From Diploptera punctata (taxonomy: Eukaryota > Arthropoda > Insecta > Blattodea > Blaberidae), in the NCBI GenBank assembly GCA_030220185.1, contig JASPKZ010003845.1, forward strand, positions 1,311,501 through 1,375,500: a DNA stretch of 64,000 nt, given 5' to 3'. A program made the translations under genes and the position numbers. The notes beneath the pieces are model-generated. The model was not told where the DNA came from. It worked only from the letters and a program-made list of their open reading frames with translations, and made no database searches. This document shows positions 32,871-43,173 of this stretch, piece after piece; position 1 is the first letter of the stretch, and each line of letters starts with the position of its first letter.

Positions 32871-33149
32871 AAAAAGATACATACATTTATAATAAAAAAT
32901 ATAGCCTCAATGGTGTAATATAAAATAATAATAAATGAATCTATTAAGTATAGATTATTATGTAATTTGATGCAAATGTATGTAATTTCTACTCATTTGT
33001 TTTTCTATTGTTATATATATATATACATATACAGGGTGATTACAAATGATTGGAGCGATTTCATGATTTTATGGTAGCTGTAGTATTCGACATATTTTCA
33101 CGAACTTTTACAGATACATAGAGCAACTTCCCAGGTTTTTTTTGAGATG

Positions 33150-34200
33150 TTACAGGTGCTCCATATGCTCCCCCTTGGTGATTCTGCAGATATCAAGTCT
33201 GTAATCAAGTTCGTCCCATACTCGACGTAACATGTCCCTATTAATTTGTTCAAAGGCATTGATTATGCGAGCTCGCAGTTCTGGTAAGTCTACTGGTAAA
33301 GGAGGCACAAACACTGAATCTTTCACATACCCCCAAACAAAAAAATCGCACGGCGTCAAATCGGGGGAGCGTGGAGGCCATGACAACAATTTCTGATCAT
33401 TCTCTCCACCGCGACCGATCCATCGGTTTGGCAATCTCATGTTAAAAATTCACGAACATCGTGATGGAAGTGTGGTGGAGCACCATCCTGCTGGTAGATG
33501 AAGGTCTCACTGTCGGTCGTCAGCTGCGGCATGAGCCAATTTTCCAGCATGTCCAGGTACACGTGTCCTGTAACGTTCTGCTCGCAGAAGAAAAAAGGGC
33601 CATAAACTTTGAACTGAGAAACCGCACAGAACACACTAACTTTTGGGGAGTCGCGAATGTGCTGCACAATAACGCGGGGATTTTCTGTGCCCCAGATTCG
33701 CACATTGTGTTTGTTCACTTTGCCATTCACAAAGAATGTTGCTTCGTCACTGAAGACAAGTTTCTCACAAAACCATCCTCATCCATAAACTGCTGCATTT
33801 GTGTACAAAATTCAAATCGACTCACTTTGTCAATGGGCGTAAGGCTTGTAGAAATTGCAAGTGGTAAGGTTTATGCTTCAATCTTTTCCGCAAGATCTTC
33901 CAAACGGTCGGTTGTGGAATGTTCAGCTCTCTGCTCGCTTTTCGTGTTGATTTCTGTGGGCTACGTGTGAAACTCATCCGCACACTCTCAACCTTTTCTT
34001 CACTCACTGAAGGACGACCCGTTGATTTCCTTTTACAGAGGCATCCTGTAGCTTTAAATTGCGCATACCATCGCCGAATGGAGTTGGCACTCGGTGCATC
34101 TTTCTCGAACTTCGTTCTGAAGTGTCGTTGCACAGTTATCACAGATGAGTTGAATGAAATTCAAGCACAGCATATGCTTTCTCCTCGCCTGTCGCCATCT
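33150..34200 (-). pseudogene. mariner-family transposase (D,D,D), frameshifted
   Basis: N-terminal helix-turn-helix: VITVQRHFRTKFEKDAPS and IRRWYAQFKATGCLCKR (DUF4817-like), then KASRELNIPQPTVWKILRKR. Catalytic core: FSDEATFFVNGKVN (first D), NVTGHVYLDMLENW, YQQDGAPPHFH (second D) and SWPPRSPDLTPCDFFVWGYV (third D at C-D). About 46 residues separate the second and third Asp once the shift near 33438 is bridged. Breaks lie near 33825 (after LRPLTK), near 33752 (before KLVFSDEA) and at 33438. Length is close to the family norm of about 340-350 residues. C-terminus DICRITKGEHMEHL. Confidence 0.9.
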
Positions 34201-34263
34201 TTGATAACTGCTGCGCTCTCTCGGTTTAAAGCTGAAACACGGCTGCGAGAGAAAACAAAAAAA

Positions 34264-34343
34264 AACCTTATGAGTTTTTATACATAACTTTAAAGTTCTG
34301 TGAAACCTTATGAGTTTTTATACATAACTTTAAAGTTCTGTGA
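34264..34343. repeat. 40-bp tandem duplication inside the mariner 5' region
   Basis: CCTTATGAGTTTTTATACAT..GTTCTGTGAAA occurs twice in direct succession, period 40, with no visible mismatch. Confidence 0.95.
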
Positions 34344-34461
34344 AGATATGTCAAATAAGATCGCTACAATAAAATCATGAAATCGCTCCAATCATTTGTA
34401 ATCACCGTGTATATAATGAATGTAGGCCTGTATCTGTTTGTTCTTTATAGTCTTCTAAACC

Positions 34462-34560
34462 CGTTCGATTCCCGGCGGGGTAAGGGATTTTTAAAATATC
34501 AACCTTGGGACTGGGTGTGTGTCGTGTCCTAGTTGTACCCATTGGGTTTAATTCCTCTAA
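34462..34560 (+). repeat. SINE-C, 5'-truncated
   Basis: CGTTCGATTCCCGGCGGGG (B box region), CAACCTTGGGACTGGGTGTG and TTGTACCCATTGGG match the full copy at 48320-48486 in opposite orientation. The A-box half is missing. Confidence 0.75.
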
Positions 34561-34762
34561 AAATAAGCAATAATGAAAAACAAACTCTTAAATGCATGGC
34601 TAAAATCAAATCCAAGCTTAGGAGCAACAATGTAATATATACAAAATCTGACAAGGCAACACAATTGTACTTATGGATAAGAAAGAATACATCCACATAA
34701 CTCAACGATTTATACGTGAAAATAACTTCAAGAGAATCGATAAGTACCCTACGGGAAAATTC

Positions 34763-35403
34763 AACTTCTTCTTCTTCTTCATCTTCACTTTCACGGCCTA
34801 GGCAAATTGCCTGTTCCGTCTCGCAGTTGTTCTGTCCATCTTTTCACTGGCCTTCCTACATTCCTTGAACCTCTTGACTTGTAGTTGAATGCTGCTCTTG
34901 GTAATCTTGTTGCATTCATTCTTTCCACATGTGTAAACCATTTCTCTCTATATTCTCTGATTTTCTCATCCAATGGATATATATTTAACTCTGTTCTTAT
35001 ATCTTCATTCCTTATCCGATCCAATCTTATGCAGCCTTTTGTTCTTCTGCGGAAGTTCATTTCTGCGCTTTGTATTCTACTTTGCAATTTTTTGGTCATT
35101 ACCCAAGTTTCCCTCCCATAAAGTAATGCAGGAACTGCCAACGTTTTATAAAACTTCAATGTAGTATCTCTTCTTGTTTTATTCTTTAATGTTTTATGTA
35201 TAGTTCCGCATATCATTTGAAATGTCGACAGTTTCATATGTATGTCTCTTTTAGTTTTTGTGTTTATAGTAAAATTACAACCCAAATAATTAAAATTTGT
35301 TACTTGTTCCAGAGGTTTGTTTTCTATAAATAACCAACAACATCATGCCCTCTAGTAACCAACAATAACAAAAATGAACGCAACAAATACGCAACAAGCA
35401 ACA
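34763..35403 (-). mobile_element. LINE-G RT C-terminus inserted in PLE2
   Basis: Minus-strand frame of 164 codons, open to FIENKPLEQVTNFNYLGCNF upstream: KLSTFQMICGTIHKTLKNK, TLKFYKTLAVPALLYGRETW, RLDRIRNEDIRTELNIY, WFTHVERMNATRLPR and RGSRNVGRPVKRW. A (GAA)n tail sits at about 34764. The insertion separates two halves of PLE2. A target duplication could not be fixed because the 5' border lies in a tandem duplication. Confidence 0.88.
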
Positions 35404-35576
35404 GTTTCATATGTATGTCTCTTTTAGTTTTTGTGTTTATAGTAAAATTACAACCCAAATAATTAAAATTTGTTACTTGTTCCAGAGGTTTGTTTTCTAT
35501 AAATAACCAACAACATCATGCCCTCTAATAACCAACAATAACAAAAATGAACACAACAAATACGCAACAAGCAAAT
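35231..35576. repeat. 173-bp tandem duplication, two copies
   Basis: 35231-35403 and 35404-35576 are direct repeats with only a few differences (AGTAACC/AATAACC, GAACGC/GAACAC). The unit includes the 5' border of LINE-G and about 65 bases of flank, so the duplication came after the LINE insertion. Confidence 0.95.
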
Positions 35577-35757
35577 GGATAAATAACAATCCGTCACCTC
35601 CAATAATGCAGGTCCTACCAAAAATCCTTAAGAATGATGTCCCCATGAAACCAGTTGTCAATTGTATTAAAGCTCCCTACTACAAAATATCTAAATTAAT
35701 AGCACAGAAGATAAAAGATGTTGTTCAACTAGAAAATTAATACACAATAAAGAACTC

Positions 35758-35820
35758 GCTAGGTTTACCGTACAGGCCACATGGCCTAAAACGAATTTGT
35801 TCATGATGATGATGATGATG
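35758..35820 (+). mobile_element. 63-bp LINE 3'-tail insertion with 11-bp target duplication
   Basis: ATAAAGAACTC at 35747-35757 and 35821-35831 flanks a block ending GTTCATGATGATGATGATG. The body has CACATGGCCTAAAACG, similar to ATGGCCTAAATTCG just before the ATG tail of LINE-F1, so this is probably an extremely 5'-truncated LINE-F-type insertion. Confidence 0.88.
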
Positions 35821-37234
35821 ATAAAGAACTCTTTTGAATTGGCGGAAAAACTACATAATCAAGAAATTAGCAAGAACTTTCAATTAACGCCATTCTACAT
35901 AAAAAAACCTTTATACAAATATTTCACAGTTAAATGAAACTACAGACCAATAAAAAAAATATAGGAATAACAAAATTATCCAAACAAACTTGACACAAAT
36001 TACATCAACCAAATAAACAAAGTAATAAAAACAATAACAAAACAAAACTACTTCCAATTCTACAGTGAACTTTTTATTCAGGAAGACGGAATCCCTATGG
36101 GGAGTCTCACATCCGGGATTATAGCAGAAATCTTCCTTAAAGAATTAGAAAATAAACACTTAAAAAAATGAATAACCATGTTTGATATAAAATTGACAGT
36201 ACGGTATGTTGATGAAGTTCTAATAATCTACGAGAATGAAAAACAAATATAATCTCAGCTCACACGAGAAACTAAATAATAGTTGCATAAACTGTGACCA
36301 CTCTCACTGATTGAAATAGAAATTAACCGACTACATTCATTTTTGATTTAACAATCACTAAAAATTTCTAACAACAACAAACTGGATATCAGCATTTATC
36401 ACAAAATTTACAAGTAATGCACTTGCCATCAACAAACTTCTTTTCAACATCCCTTACAACCAAACACTAAGTACATTCAATAGTTTGATTTATAATTAAA
36501 GTGTTAAAACTTCCTCTAAATGAAAACAATTAGATTAAAGAACTTAACTACGAGTATATTAAACATATGGAAAAAACTAACGGATACAATGAAGATATTA
36601 TCAACAAGCTGTAAGCAAACAAAAAAGAAAAAATAGCACATCGATCATAACTAAACTCGAAAAGGAATCTGATGAAAACAATAAAACTTGAGTAATATTT
36701 ACTCAATCGAAATTGGTCAACATAGTAAAAAGAAGTGACGAAAATATAAAAATAGCATATAAAACCAGAAACAAATTAAATAACATAATCAACAATAGCA
36801 TTGAAGAAAATTACAAATTCAACAATAGCAAAGGTGTATATTAACTAAAGTGCAAAGACTTTCACAAATTGTATATCGGAAGAACCAGCAGAAATGTTAA
36901 CATTAGATACAAAGAACATTTCAAAGATTTTGTTTATGCAAGAGGGAAATCAAGCTTTACAAAACATGTAATTCAGGCTGGACATCGTATGCTGGACATT
37001 GATAGTACACTGGCTATTATGCACAATCCGAATAGAATTGGAAATACTTAAGCAGAGCAACAATGACATGTTATTAAACGAGAACACACCCAGTAATTTA
37101 AACCCACTCTTTAAATATATAACGGATCAGTCAATCTTGCATTCGAAGCCAGTGGATGAAGACGTGTCTTCTGCCGATGATAGGAGTAGTCCCGAAAGGT
37201 CTACAGTAACTTCATATTTTAATTCTTAGGGAGA

Positions 37235-38165
37235 CGGACCTAAGAGGTATAATTATATAATTTTATACTATAATTTTAAATCCAATTCTCGTGTCATGGC
37301 CAGACGATAAAAATATAAGTTACTTTTTTACCGTAGAATTCATTAATTAATAAGTTCGCAAGAAAATTCCTCACTGTCATATGTTGTGGCTCAAGAAGCT
37401 TGTATTATGACGGCACATTGTAGTCGCGCAGAATGTGTCGGTAATGCAGATGACTACACATTTGAAATAAAAAATCCTATAACCCGATCGCAGCGCCATC
37501 TATCGGGTCCACTTGTGAATCTAAACCATGCAGGGATCCACTCAATTACAAACACACAAAATTCATCAAAATCGGTCCAGTTGTTTAGGCAGTTTTTAAT
37601 TTCGGATTTCAAGAAAACTCCACTTCTAATTGTATGATTTCGCACATATTTGGATAATACCTGCCTCGATTTATTTTATTATGATATATGGTACTGAGTT
37701 TCGTTGTGAAAAAAAAATTGTGCTAGAGCGATTTTTAAATTTTCACTTCAAGTAAACTCTTATACCTAATGATTTTATAGGGTCCAATTGTGAATTTTTA
37801 TAGGGTCCAATTTTGTAGTGACCCAATCAGGCAGACAAAACCTTTCATCAAAATCGGTCCAGTCGTTTAGGCACTTTTTAAATTTCGGATTTCAAGTAAA
37901 CCTCTACTTCTAACGGTCTAACTGTCGGATTTCGCTCATTTTTTTGATAATACATATATCGGTTTATTTTAATAGGATATATTGAGTTTCGTTTTGAAAC
38001 ATCGAAAAATGTGACCGCTAGAGCGATTTTTAAATTTTCGTTTCTGGTGAACTCCTACACCTAATGATTTTAGAACATTATAGATACCGGCTAAACACTC
38101 GCCGCATCTGAAAACCTGTATATACAAATTTTCACGAAGATAGGTTGATCGAATTTAGAAGACTA
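37235..38165. repeat. dispersed repeat U2, imperfect tandem pair (~282 bp)
   Basis: TCATCAAAATCGGTCCAG at 37563 and 37845, with TTTAGGCA, TTTCGGATTTCAAG, GAGTTTCGTT and CTAGAGCGATTT following in both, defines two units offset by 282 bases. The last half carries ACACCTAATGATTTTAGAAC and CCGCATCTGAAAACCTGTAT, also found inverted at 59550-59640. Confidence 0.7.
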
Positions 38166-38177
38166 GAAAGGACAAAC

Positions 38178-38178
38178 T

Positions 38179-38277
<99 letters not shown>

Positions 38278-38302
38278 TAACAATAATAATAATAACAACA
38301 AC

Positions 38303-38331
<29 letters not shown>
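38178..38331 (+). repeat. (TAA)n microsatellite, ~150 bp
   Basis: An almost pure TAA tract with a few interruptions (TAAATAA, AACAACAAC). It is the longest simple repeat in the window and produces the poly-Tyr and poly-Leu frames. Confidence 0.97.
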
Positions 38332-38333
<2 letters not shown>

Positions 38334-38529
38334 GAAAAGCGCACGAATGTGCATAGTATCATATAAATGGTACATGTTAAGTTTCTTTGCTGTAGGATGT
38401 TATTGATTTGGCCCTTTCTTTGCACCATTGGATGTGGTATTTTCCATTCTGAATCGAGACTGGACAAGAACAAACTATGACCTCCGACATGTGGTAACTA
38501 GGCTCAGCATCCACGGTTTTCACAAACTG

Positions 38530-39310
38530 TTAATGACGTAGAGTTTCACATGATCTCGTTTTCTTTGCGGTCCGGAACATTTAAATAACTGACAAGATAA
38601 ATTATTGTTTTGCTAATTTAAGGTTACAATAAGAATCCTACCGTCACCAATTAATTGAATAAGACTGTGATGGTTTGTTAGAATTGACACTTACTATCAG
38701 TGAGTCTCAAACAGTAAAATTGACATTATTTCAATAACTGATTATGAACTCCTGTTTAAAGGGACTATATAAACTTAATAATATCCAGGAAGAAATATAT
38801 AAAATAATACAAAATGCTACGAAATGTTTTTTTAATAAATAGAATACTTATATTCAAAATACACGATACGTGAAACAAATAAGATTGTATAAAACACTAG
38901 CTAACACCCGGCGTGCGCTGCTACGCCTAAAGAAATGAAAGTTAATCTGCTCTTATGTTTAGTTGAATAAGTGGAAGAAAAAATAATTATAAATTTATAT
39001 CGTAATTATTTTTAGATACCCTTCTTGATTACCCGTCGATGTCCAGGAGTCTACTTATCCCAGTATTATTGGCATAAATGAGCTGAAAGACGAAAATTAA
39101 TATGTTTTTATGCATGGTTTATGCATTCGTCGTAATGTACACCTTTGTACATACAGGTTTTCTGGTACGACGCATTTTTAGCCGCTATTTACTATAATCT
39201 AAACGCATTAGGTATAGGAGTTGATCTAAAACGAAAATTTAAAAATAGTATTCAATTTAATTAGGTGTAGCGGCGCTCGCCGGGTGTTAGCTACTTATAA
39301 AGTTATTATA
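38530..39310. repeat. dispersed repeat U1
   Basis: GCGGTCCGGAACATTTAAATAAC, GGGACTATATAAAC, CACTAGCTAACACCCGGCGTG and GCGGCGCTCGCCGGGTGTTAGCTA mark the same family as 29255, 31795 and 47757. The terminal AGCTA..CCCGGCG words occur inverted at the two ends, which suggests a long element with short inverted ends. No coding sequence. Confidence 0.55.
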
Positions 39311-39435
39311 GAGATGGAAAACAGAAAATAATAACTTATGAACAAGTTTTAAAATGCAGTACATTTTCTGACACTTTAAAATTAATTAATATAATTGAGA
39401 ATAAAATAATATAACAATTTAGAATAAATTAATAC

Positions 39436-40607
39436 TAACTGACTAACTAACTAATGCTAGCACTACTGAACCCGTAGGTTCATGGCCGCTCGGACATAAG
39501 CTCTCCATACATCCCTATCCTGAGCTAATGTTTTCCAATCATTCCCTGTATAATGTACTTCCCTCAATTCATAGTTAATGTTATTCTCCCACCTCGTTCT
39601 TGGTCTACCAACTGGGCGTTTTCCTTCTGGTTTTCCTACAAGAAGCTTCAATCCACGTCCTTCATTCCCCATTCGTGCCACATGTCCTGCCATCGCAGTC
39701 TACGAGACTTAACTGTTCTTATTATATCTGGTTTCCTATAAAGAACATATAGTTCACTGTTATATCCATCCATAGTAATTCTGCCCGAAGGCAGGTACTT
39801 TCACTGCAATCATAGCATTTTCATGCTATGCTTGCAGCTTTACTAGGGAATTGTGTAGGTGTTGTAGCTTCCCGTTTCTTTCCACACCGATGAAGGATGA
39901 TGATGATAATGGTAAGGATGATAATGATAAGGATGATGGCCATATGATTTCGGGGACCGTTTGGGCCTTAAAGTTTTCCTGACATTTGTCTTACAGGTGA
40001 GGAAAATAAAAACCTCACCCAGAAAAACTGTCCCGACCGGGGATCGAACCCGGGCCCGCTGCGTGACAAGGCAGTACGCTACCTCGAGACCACAGCGGTG
40101 GACCACTGTTAAATGGTCTTCTCCATTCACCTGTCAGTTCATCTATTTTTCCTAAGAACTTTATTCTCAAATGCTCGTAATCACATTTCCTCCCTTAAAG
40201 GAAGAGTCCATGTTTCGCATCCATATAATGTAACTGGTAGAATAATAGTTTTATATATTTTCAGTTTAATGTTTTTTTTTTTTGAATGGAGTTGAGACGA
40301 CGAGTGTCTCTATAATGCATAATAGCACGCATTTCCAGAATTGAGCGTATGTTTAGTTTCTTTATGCGTCTCATTCCTATTTGTGATTATTCTTCCTAGG
40401 TATTTGAATTCAGCACTTACTCAAAATTTTCCTCATTTGTCATTAGTTGTCCATTTCATTATATAATGTATTTCTATGTGCGACCATATATTTAGTTTTA
40501 TTGATATTTACTTCCAGTCCCAATTTTATGGTGTTACTCATTAGCGTGTGCATGTTAACCTTTAGTATCTCTTCGCTATCACCCAATAATACTACATCAT
40601 CAGCATA
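39436..40607 (-). mobile_element. LINE-C, RT motif C to 3' end, flanked by 66-bp direct repeats
   Basis: The minus strand starts at YADDVVLLGDSEEILK (RT motif C), then LGLEVNINKTKYMVAHRNT, EFKYLGRIITNRNETHKE, IILPVTLYGCETWTL and, beyond a SINE, ARMGNEGRGLKLLVGK and KRPVGRPRTRWENNIN to a final AAMNLRVQ. The 3' end is the family terminus followed by an AGTT-type tail. Direct repeats 39370-39435 and 40608-40673 (62 of 66 identical) flank it, an unusually long target duplication. Confidence 0.9.
39763..40103 (-). repeat. SINE-B, full copy inside LINE-C
   Basis: The minus strand has a tRNA-like head (GTGGTCTCGAGGTAGCGTAC A box, GGGTTCGATCCCC B box), a GACAGTTTTTCTGGGTGAGG body, an ATC-rich tract and an ATGGATGG end. 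CACTGTTA at 39755-39762 and 40104-40111 is the target duplication; the flanking LINE-C reads TAACAGTG at the same place in other copies. Confidence 0.9.
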
Positions 40608-40674
40608 GACACTTTAAAATTAATTAACATAATTGAGAATCAAGTAATAAAACAATTTAGAATAAATTAATACA

Positions 40675-40890
40675 AAGCTGAAAAATAAATTTAAAATATA
40701 ATATATCATATGAAGTATACAGGCAAATAACCAGGTGCCACTTTTTCCTTGAAACCTAGAAAAGGTCATTTTAGTTCTTCTTAAAATATTTTTTCGGATT
40801 AAATGGCCGTGACCCAGTTTTGGTTAAAATTATGAAAATGGTACCTGAAGTCACAGTCGTCCTTAAAGATAAAATACGTTTAAAATTGTG
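40675..40890. other. AT-rich interval, nothing assigned
   Basis: No coding or shared repeat content noticed. Confidence 0.35.
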
Positions 40891-40892
40891 AA

Positions 40893-41115
40893 GCTGAATA
40901 TTTCTGGAAGGCTTTTCGGGATCGTGGTGGTCCAATTTTGTTGAAACTCGATGTTACGTTTACCGCGGTATATATCCTTACGAGATTCTGCCGGCAGTTG
41001 TGGAGTTCACAGGGAACACACATAATCTCCTGAGGATGTCTACCGCAGAAGAAACGTAGAGTTTCAACAAAATGGCCATTTAACCCGGAAAACCAACTTA
41101 ACAAGAATCAAAACT
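40893..41115. mobile_element. paired inverted Penelope-type terminal repeats
   Basis: Arms 40893-41005 and 41010-41115 are inverted and share CCATTTTGTTGAAACTC, ACGTTT/AAACGT and TACCGC. The right arm contains CTGAGGA, T, a TCT-ACCGC-AGA hairpin and GAAACGTA (41030-41058), a hammerhead-like core. The left arm is more degraded (GTAAGGA..AAACGTA). No RT is present. Confidence 0.55.
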
Positions 41116-41349
41116 CTGGCCGTGAAAGCCTACAGTTTCACATACATTTAGTTGTACAGCCTTCATACTTTGTTACCTCTTTATCAAATTTTGGAGGTAA
41201 ATAAGTCCATGAATAAACTGTTTCGTTAACTGTTCGCACTTCTAATTGACAGTGCTTTCCATGGAGAATCTTATGACACCTCAAACTCCATTTCGAAGAA
41301 AAAGTGACTTACGTGGTTCTTTTCCCGTACCTTATAGTATATTGCATTA

Positions 41350-41470
41350 CGAGTGTGGTAAACACAATATGGATCGAGGAAAAGTTAAAAAAAAAAAAAA
41401 AGAGACGCTTGCGCCGAGTTTTTTTTTTTTTAATTTCCGAGATTCCGTTGTGTTTACCACATGTGTATTG
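41350..41470. repeat. hairpin element with poly(A)/poly(T) inner arms
   Basis: GTGTGGTAAACACAATATGG and an inverted CCGTTGTGTTTACCACATG flank GGAAAAGTTAAAAA...TTTTTAATTTCC. The loop is about 24 bases. Confidence 0.8.
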
Positions 41471-41675
41471 CATTCTTTTTTCTATGTGTATTTATTTTAG
41501 TAATTAAGATATTAGCTAAAATATTAATAAATATAATTGAAGATAAATGTTAGATTTCAGAAGGTGAATCGGCTATGTATGTTGCTAGGGAGAAATAATA
41601 AGTATTGTCGGTCATGTCGACATCTTATATTTGTTAAAACTGTAAAACCAATTTGATTTGTGATTTATTTCTGAT

Positions 41676-41789
41676 TATGGAGAAAGTTTTAGACGATGTG
41701 TGTAGTGATCTTGATATAGAAGAGGCGTGGAAAGCTGGATGTGATGAATTAATACCGAAATTAATACAAATCAATATTTCAAAATAAAT
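41676..41789 (+). CDS. short open frame, unidentified
   Basis: MEKVLDDVCSDLDIEEAWK, then AGCDELIPKL and a stop after 36 codons. The composition looks coding, and the acidic start followed by EAWxxGCxxLIP resembles the N-terminus of arthropod tyrosine-recombinase-like transposon proteins. That link rests on a short motif and may be wrong. Confidence 0.25.
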
Positions 41790-42025
41790 GTTTTTACTTA
41801 CCACACTAGCGTTTTTAGTCATTTTTAAAGTATTGAGATTTATTTTGTTTTCATAGCAACCAAGATTATATGCGGGAATATCAAATTACGATGCACGCCA
41901 ACAATTACAATAAGTATACAATATTAGTTACATAGTGTAAAAAATATATTATTACTTCGTTATCATTTTAAAATATTTAAATAGTCGATTCAATTGTTTT
42001 CTTAACTCTGCCGCTCTTTAGTTTA

Positions 42026-42482
42026 TTTTTGCGCGATATTGCGTTTTGTCGTACTTACAGCAATGGCGACCATAATTGAAAGTTCAACTTCCTACAACCT
42101 AAATAACTATACTGTAATATTACATTTACACCCACGTGCGGGAAGTAAAACCATTTCCCTCTATGTATACTACGTTCAATGTAATACAAAAATATCCAAA
42201 AGATGGTGTTAATATACATTATACGAAACAAATCACTGCATTTCAAATGAACTGAACTTTATTTGAAACAATATAAAACAATAAATACATACTTGCCGCC
42301 ATTTTATGAATGATAATGGTCTCACGGCCTCCTGTACTTTCAACTCATAAACATTGCCCACACGTAAACGTTACTCAATTGTTTATAATGAACGTACATA
42401 TCTCCAACAAAGTTGTTATTATTTTACTATTATTTATTATTTTGGAAACACCATCGCGCAAAAAACAATGTACAACGCACAT
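42026..42482. repeat. dispersed repeat G, copy 1
   Basis: About 450 bases colinear with 63080-63525: TTTTTGCGCGATATTG, AAATAACTATACTG, CACGTGCGGGAAGTAAAACCA, AACAAATCACTGCATTT, ACATTGCCCACAC, ATGTACAACGCACA. TTGCGCGAT occurs inverted near the two ends (ATCGCGCAA at 42453), so it is probably a non-autonomous DNA element. Confidence 0.8.
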
Positions 42483-42499
42483 CGCAATATACTATTAGC

Positions 42500-42725
42500 C
42501 CTGTATTTGATCTAATTCATTCATTCTATTATTATGCTACTAAATGTGTACTCTATTTAGGTCCAGCAGTTATTTAGAATTTAGATAGAAAGAAGTATTT
42601 TGACGGGTGCTGTAAAAATCGAATTATTTTTAATTTATTTATATTTATGAAAATAAGTAAGCAATATATGCTTAAAAATGTATTCAATATTCGATAAGCA
42701 GATTTCAGGATAAATTAGTCTATTT
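42500..42725. other. AT-rich interval, nothing assigned
   Basis: No recognised content. Confidence 0.35.
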
Positions 42726-42729
42726 ATTT

Positions 42730-43173
42730 ATTTATCAGGTTTCATCATTTTTCTTCCTGCGCCCAATTAATCTACTGTAGTTCTCCTCCACGTCTCTCTG
42801 TGATTCCAATCTCCATCGTCCAATACTTTATCATCATGTTTTTCAAAATTCCATCAATCTTGGTTATTTTCGGCCGTCCCTTTGTTCTTCAACCACGTGG
42901 CACCCATTCTAGTATTCCTCTTGAGAATCTACCTTCGGTCAAACTTTTTGCATGGCAATTTTATTTTATTTTCTTGTTTCTTTTAATCCAAAATCGAAGT
43001 TTGAACATTCATATTTTTTTTTAATTACGTGGTTTGTTAATTTATATATTCTAGAAATTCCTGCCGAAAGCCTCCAAAAATCCATTTCTGAAGAATTTAA
43101 TGTTCTTACACGTGTTGTTCTGTGTTTTAATTCCCATGTTTCTGCACCGTATGCCATTTTACTCCTTATTCTT
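42730..43173 (-). mobile_element. LINE-E RT C-terminus, distal half
   Basis: The minus strand reads RIRSKMAYGAETWELKHRT, SSEMDFWRLSAGISRIYKL and VIKKKYECSN, then a shifted frame through the MIKYWTMEIGITERRGG region. The upstream half lies at 43554-43720, beyond an inserted palindrome. Confidence 0.8.

Larger units (their letters stand above)
33032..34409 (-). mobile_element. mariner-like transposon, almost full length
   Basis: Inverted ends CAGGGTGATTACAAATGATT and its partner (AATCATTTGTAATCACCGTG) match for about 50 bases and continue diffusely to about 80; TA flanks both sides. The 1378-bp body carries one transposase on the minus strand with three frame breaks. A 40-base segment in the 5' part (34264-34343) is tandemly duplicated. 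Confidence 0.93.
34565..37230 (+). mobile_element. Penelope-like element PLE2, decayed, with two insertions
   Basis: Plus-strand remnants in order: ITKADK-like KSDKATQLY near 34640; after a LINE insertion, LPKILKNDVPMKPVVN and APYYKISKLI near 35610; a 63-bp insertion; then GIPMGSLTSGIIAEIFLKEL (motif B) near 36090, VRYVDEVLIIYE (motif C, YVDE) near 36200, and a GIY-YIG domain with KLYIGRTSRNVNIRYKEHF and FTKHVIQAGH near 36870-36980. RT plus a C-terminal GIY-YIG domain is diagnostic for Penelope-like elements. Many stops. Confidence 0.85.

Noticed and set aside
33461..34287. Plus-strand frames of 169 and 122 codons
   Set aside because: Antisense of the mariner transposase.
35231..35576. Direct repeats as a possible CRISPR array or LTR pair
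   Set aside because: Only two adjacent units, no spacers, no TG..CA ends, no primer-binding site, and they contain LINE coding sequence in a eukaryotic context.
38163..38473. Frames with long Leu or Tyr runs
   Set aside because: They translate the (TAA)n tract only.
39370..40673. 66-bp direct repeats as LTRs
   Set aside because: Far too short, no LTR signals, and the interior is a non-LTR RT fragment.
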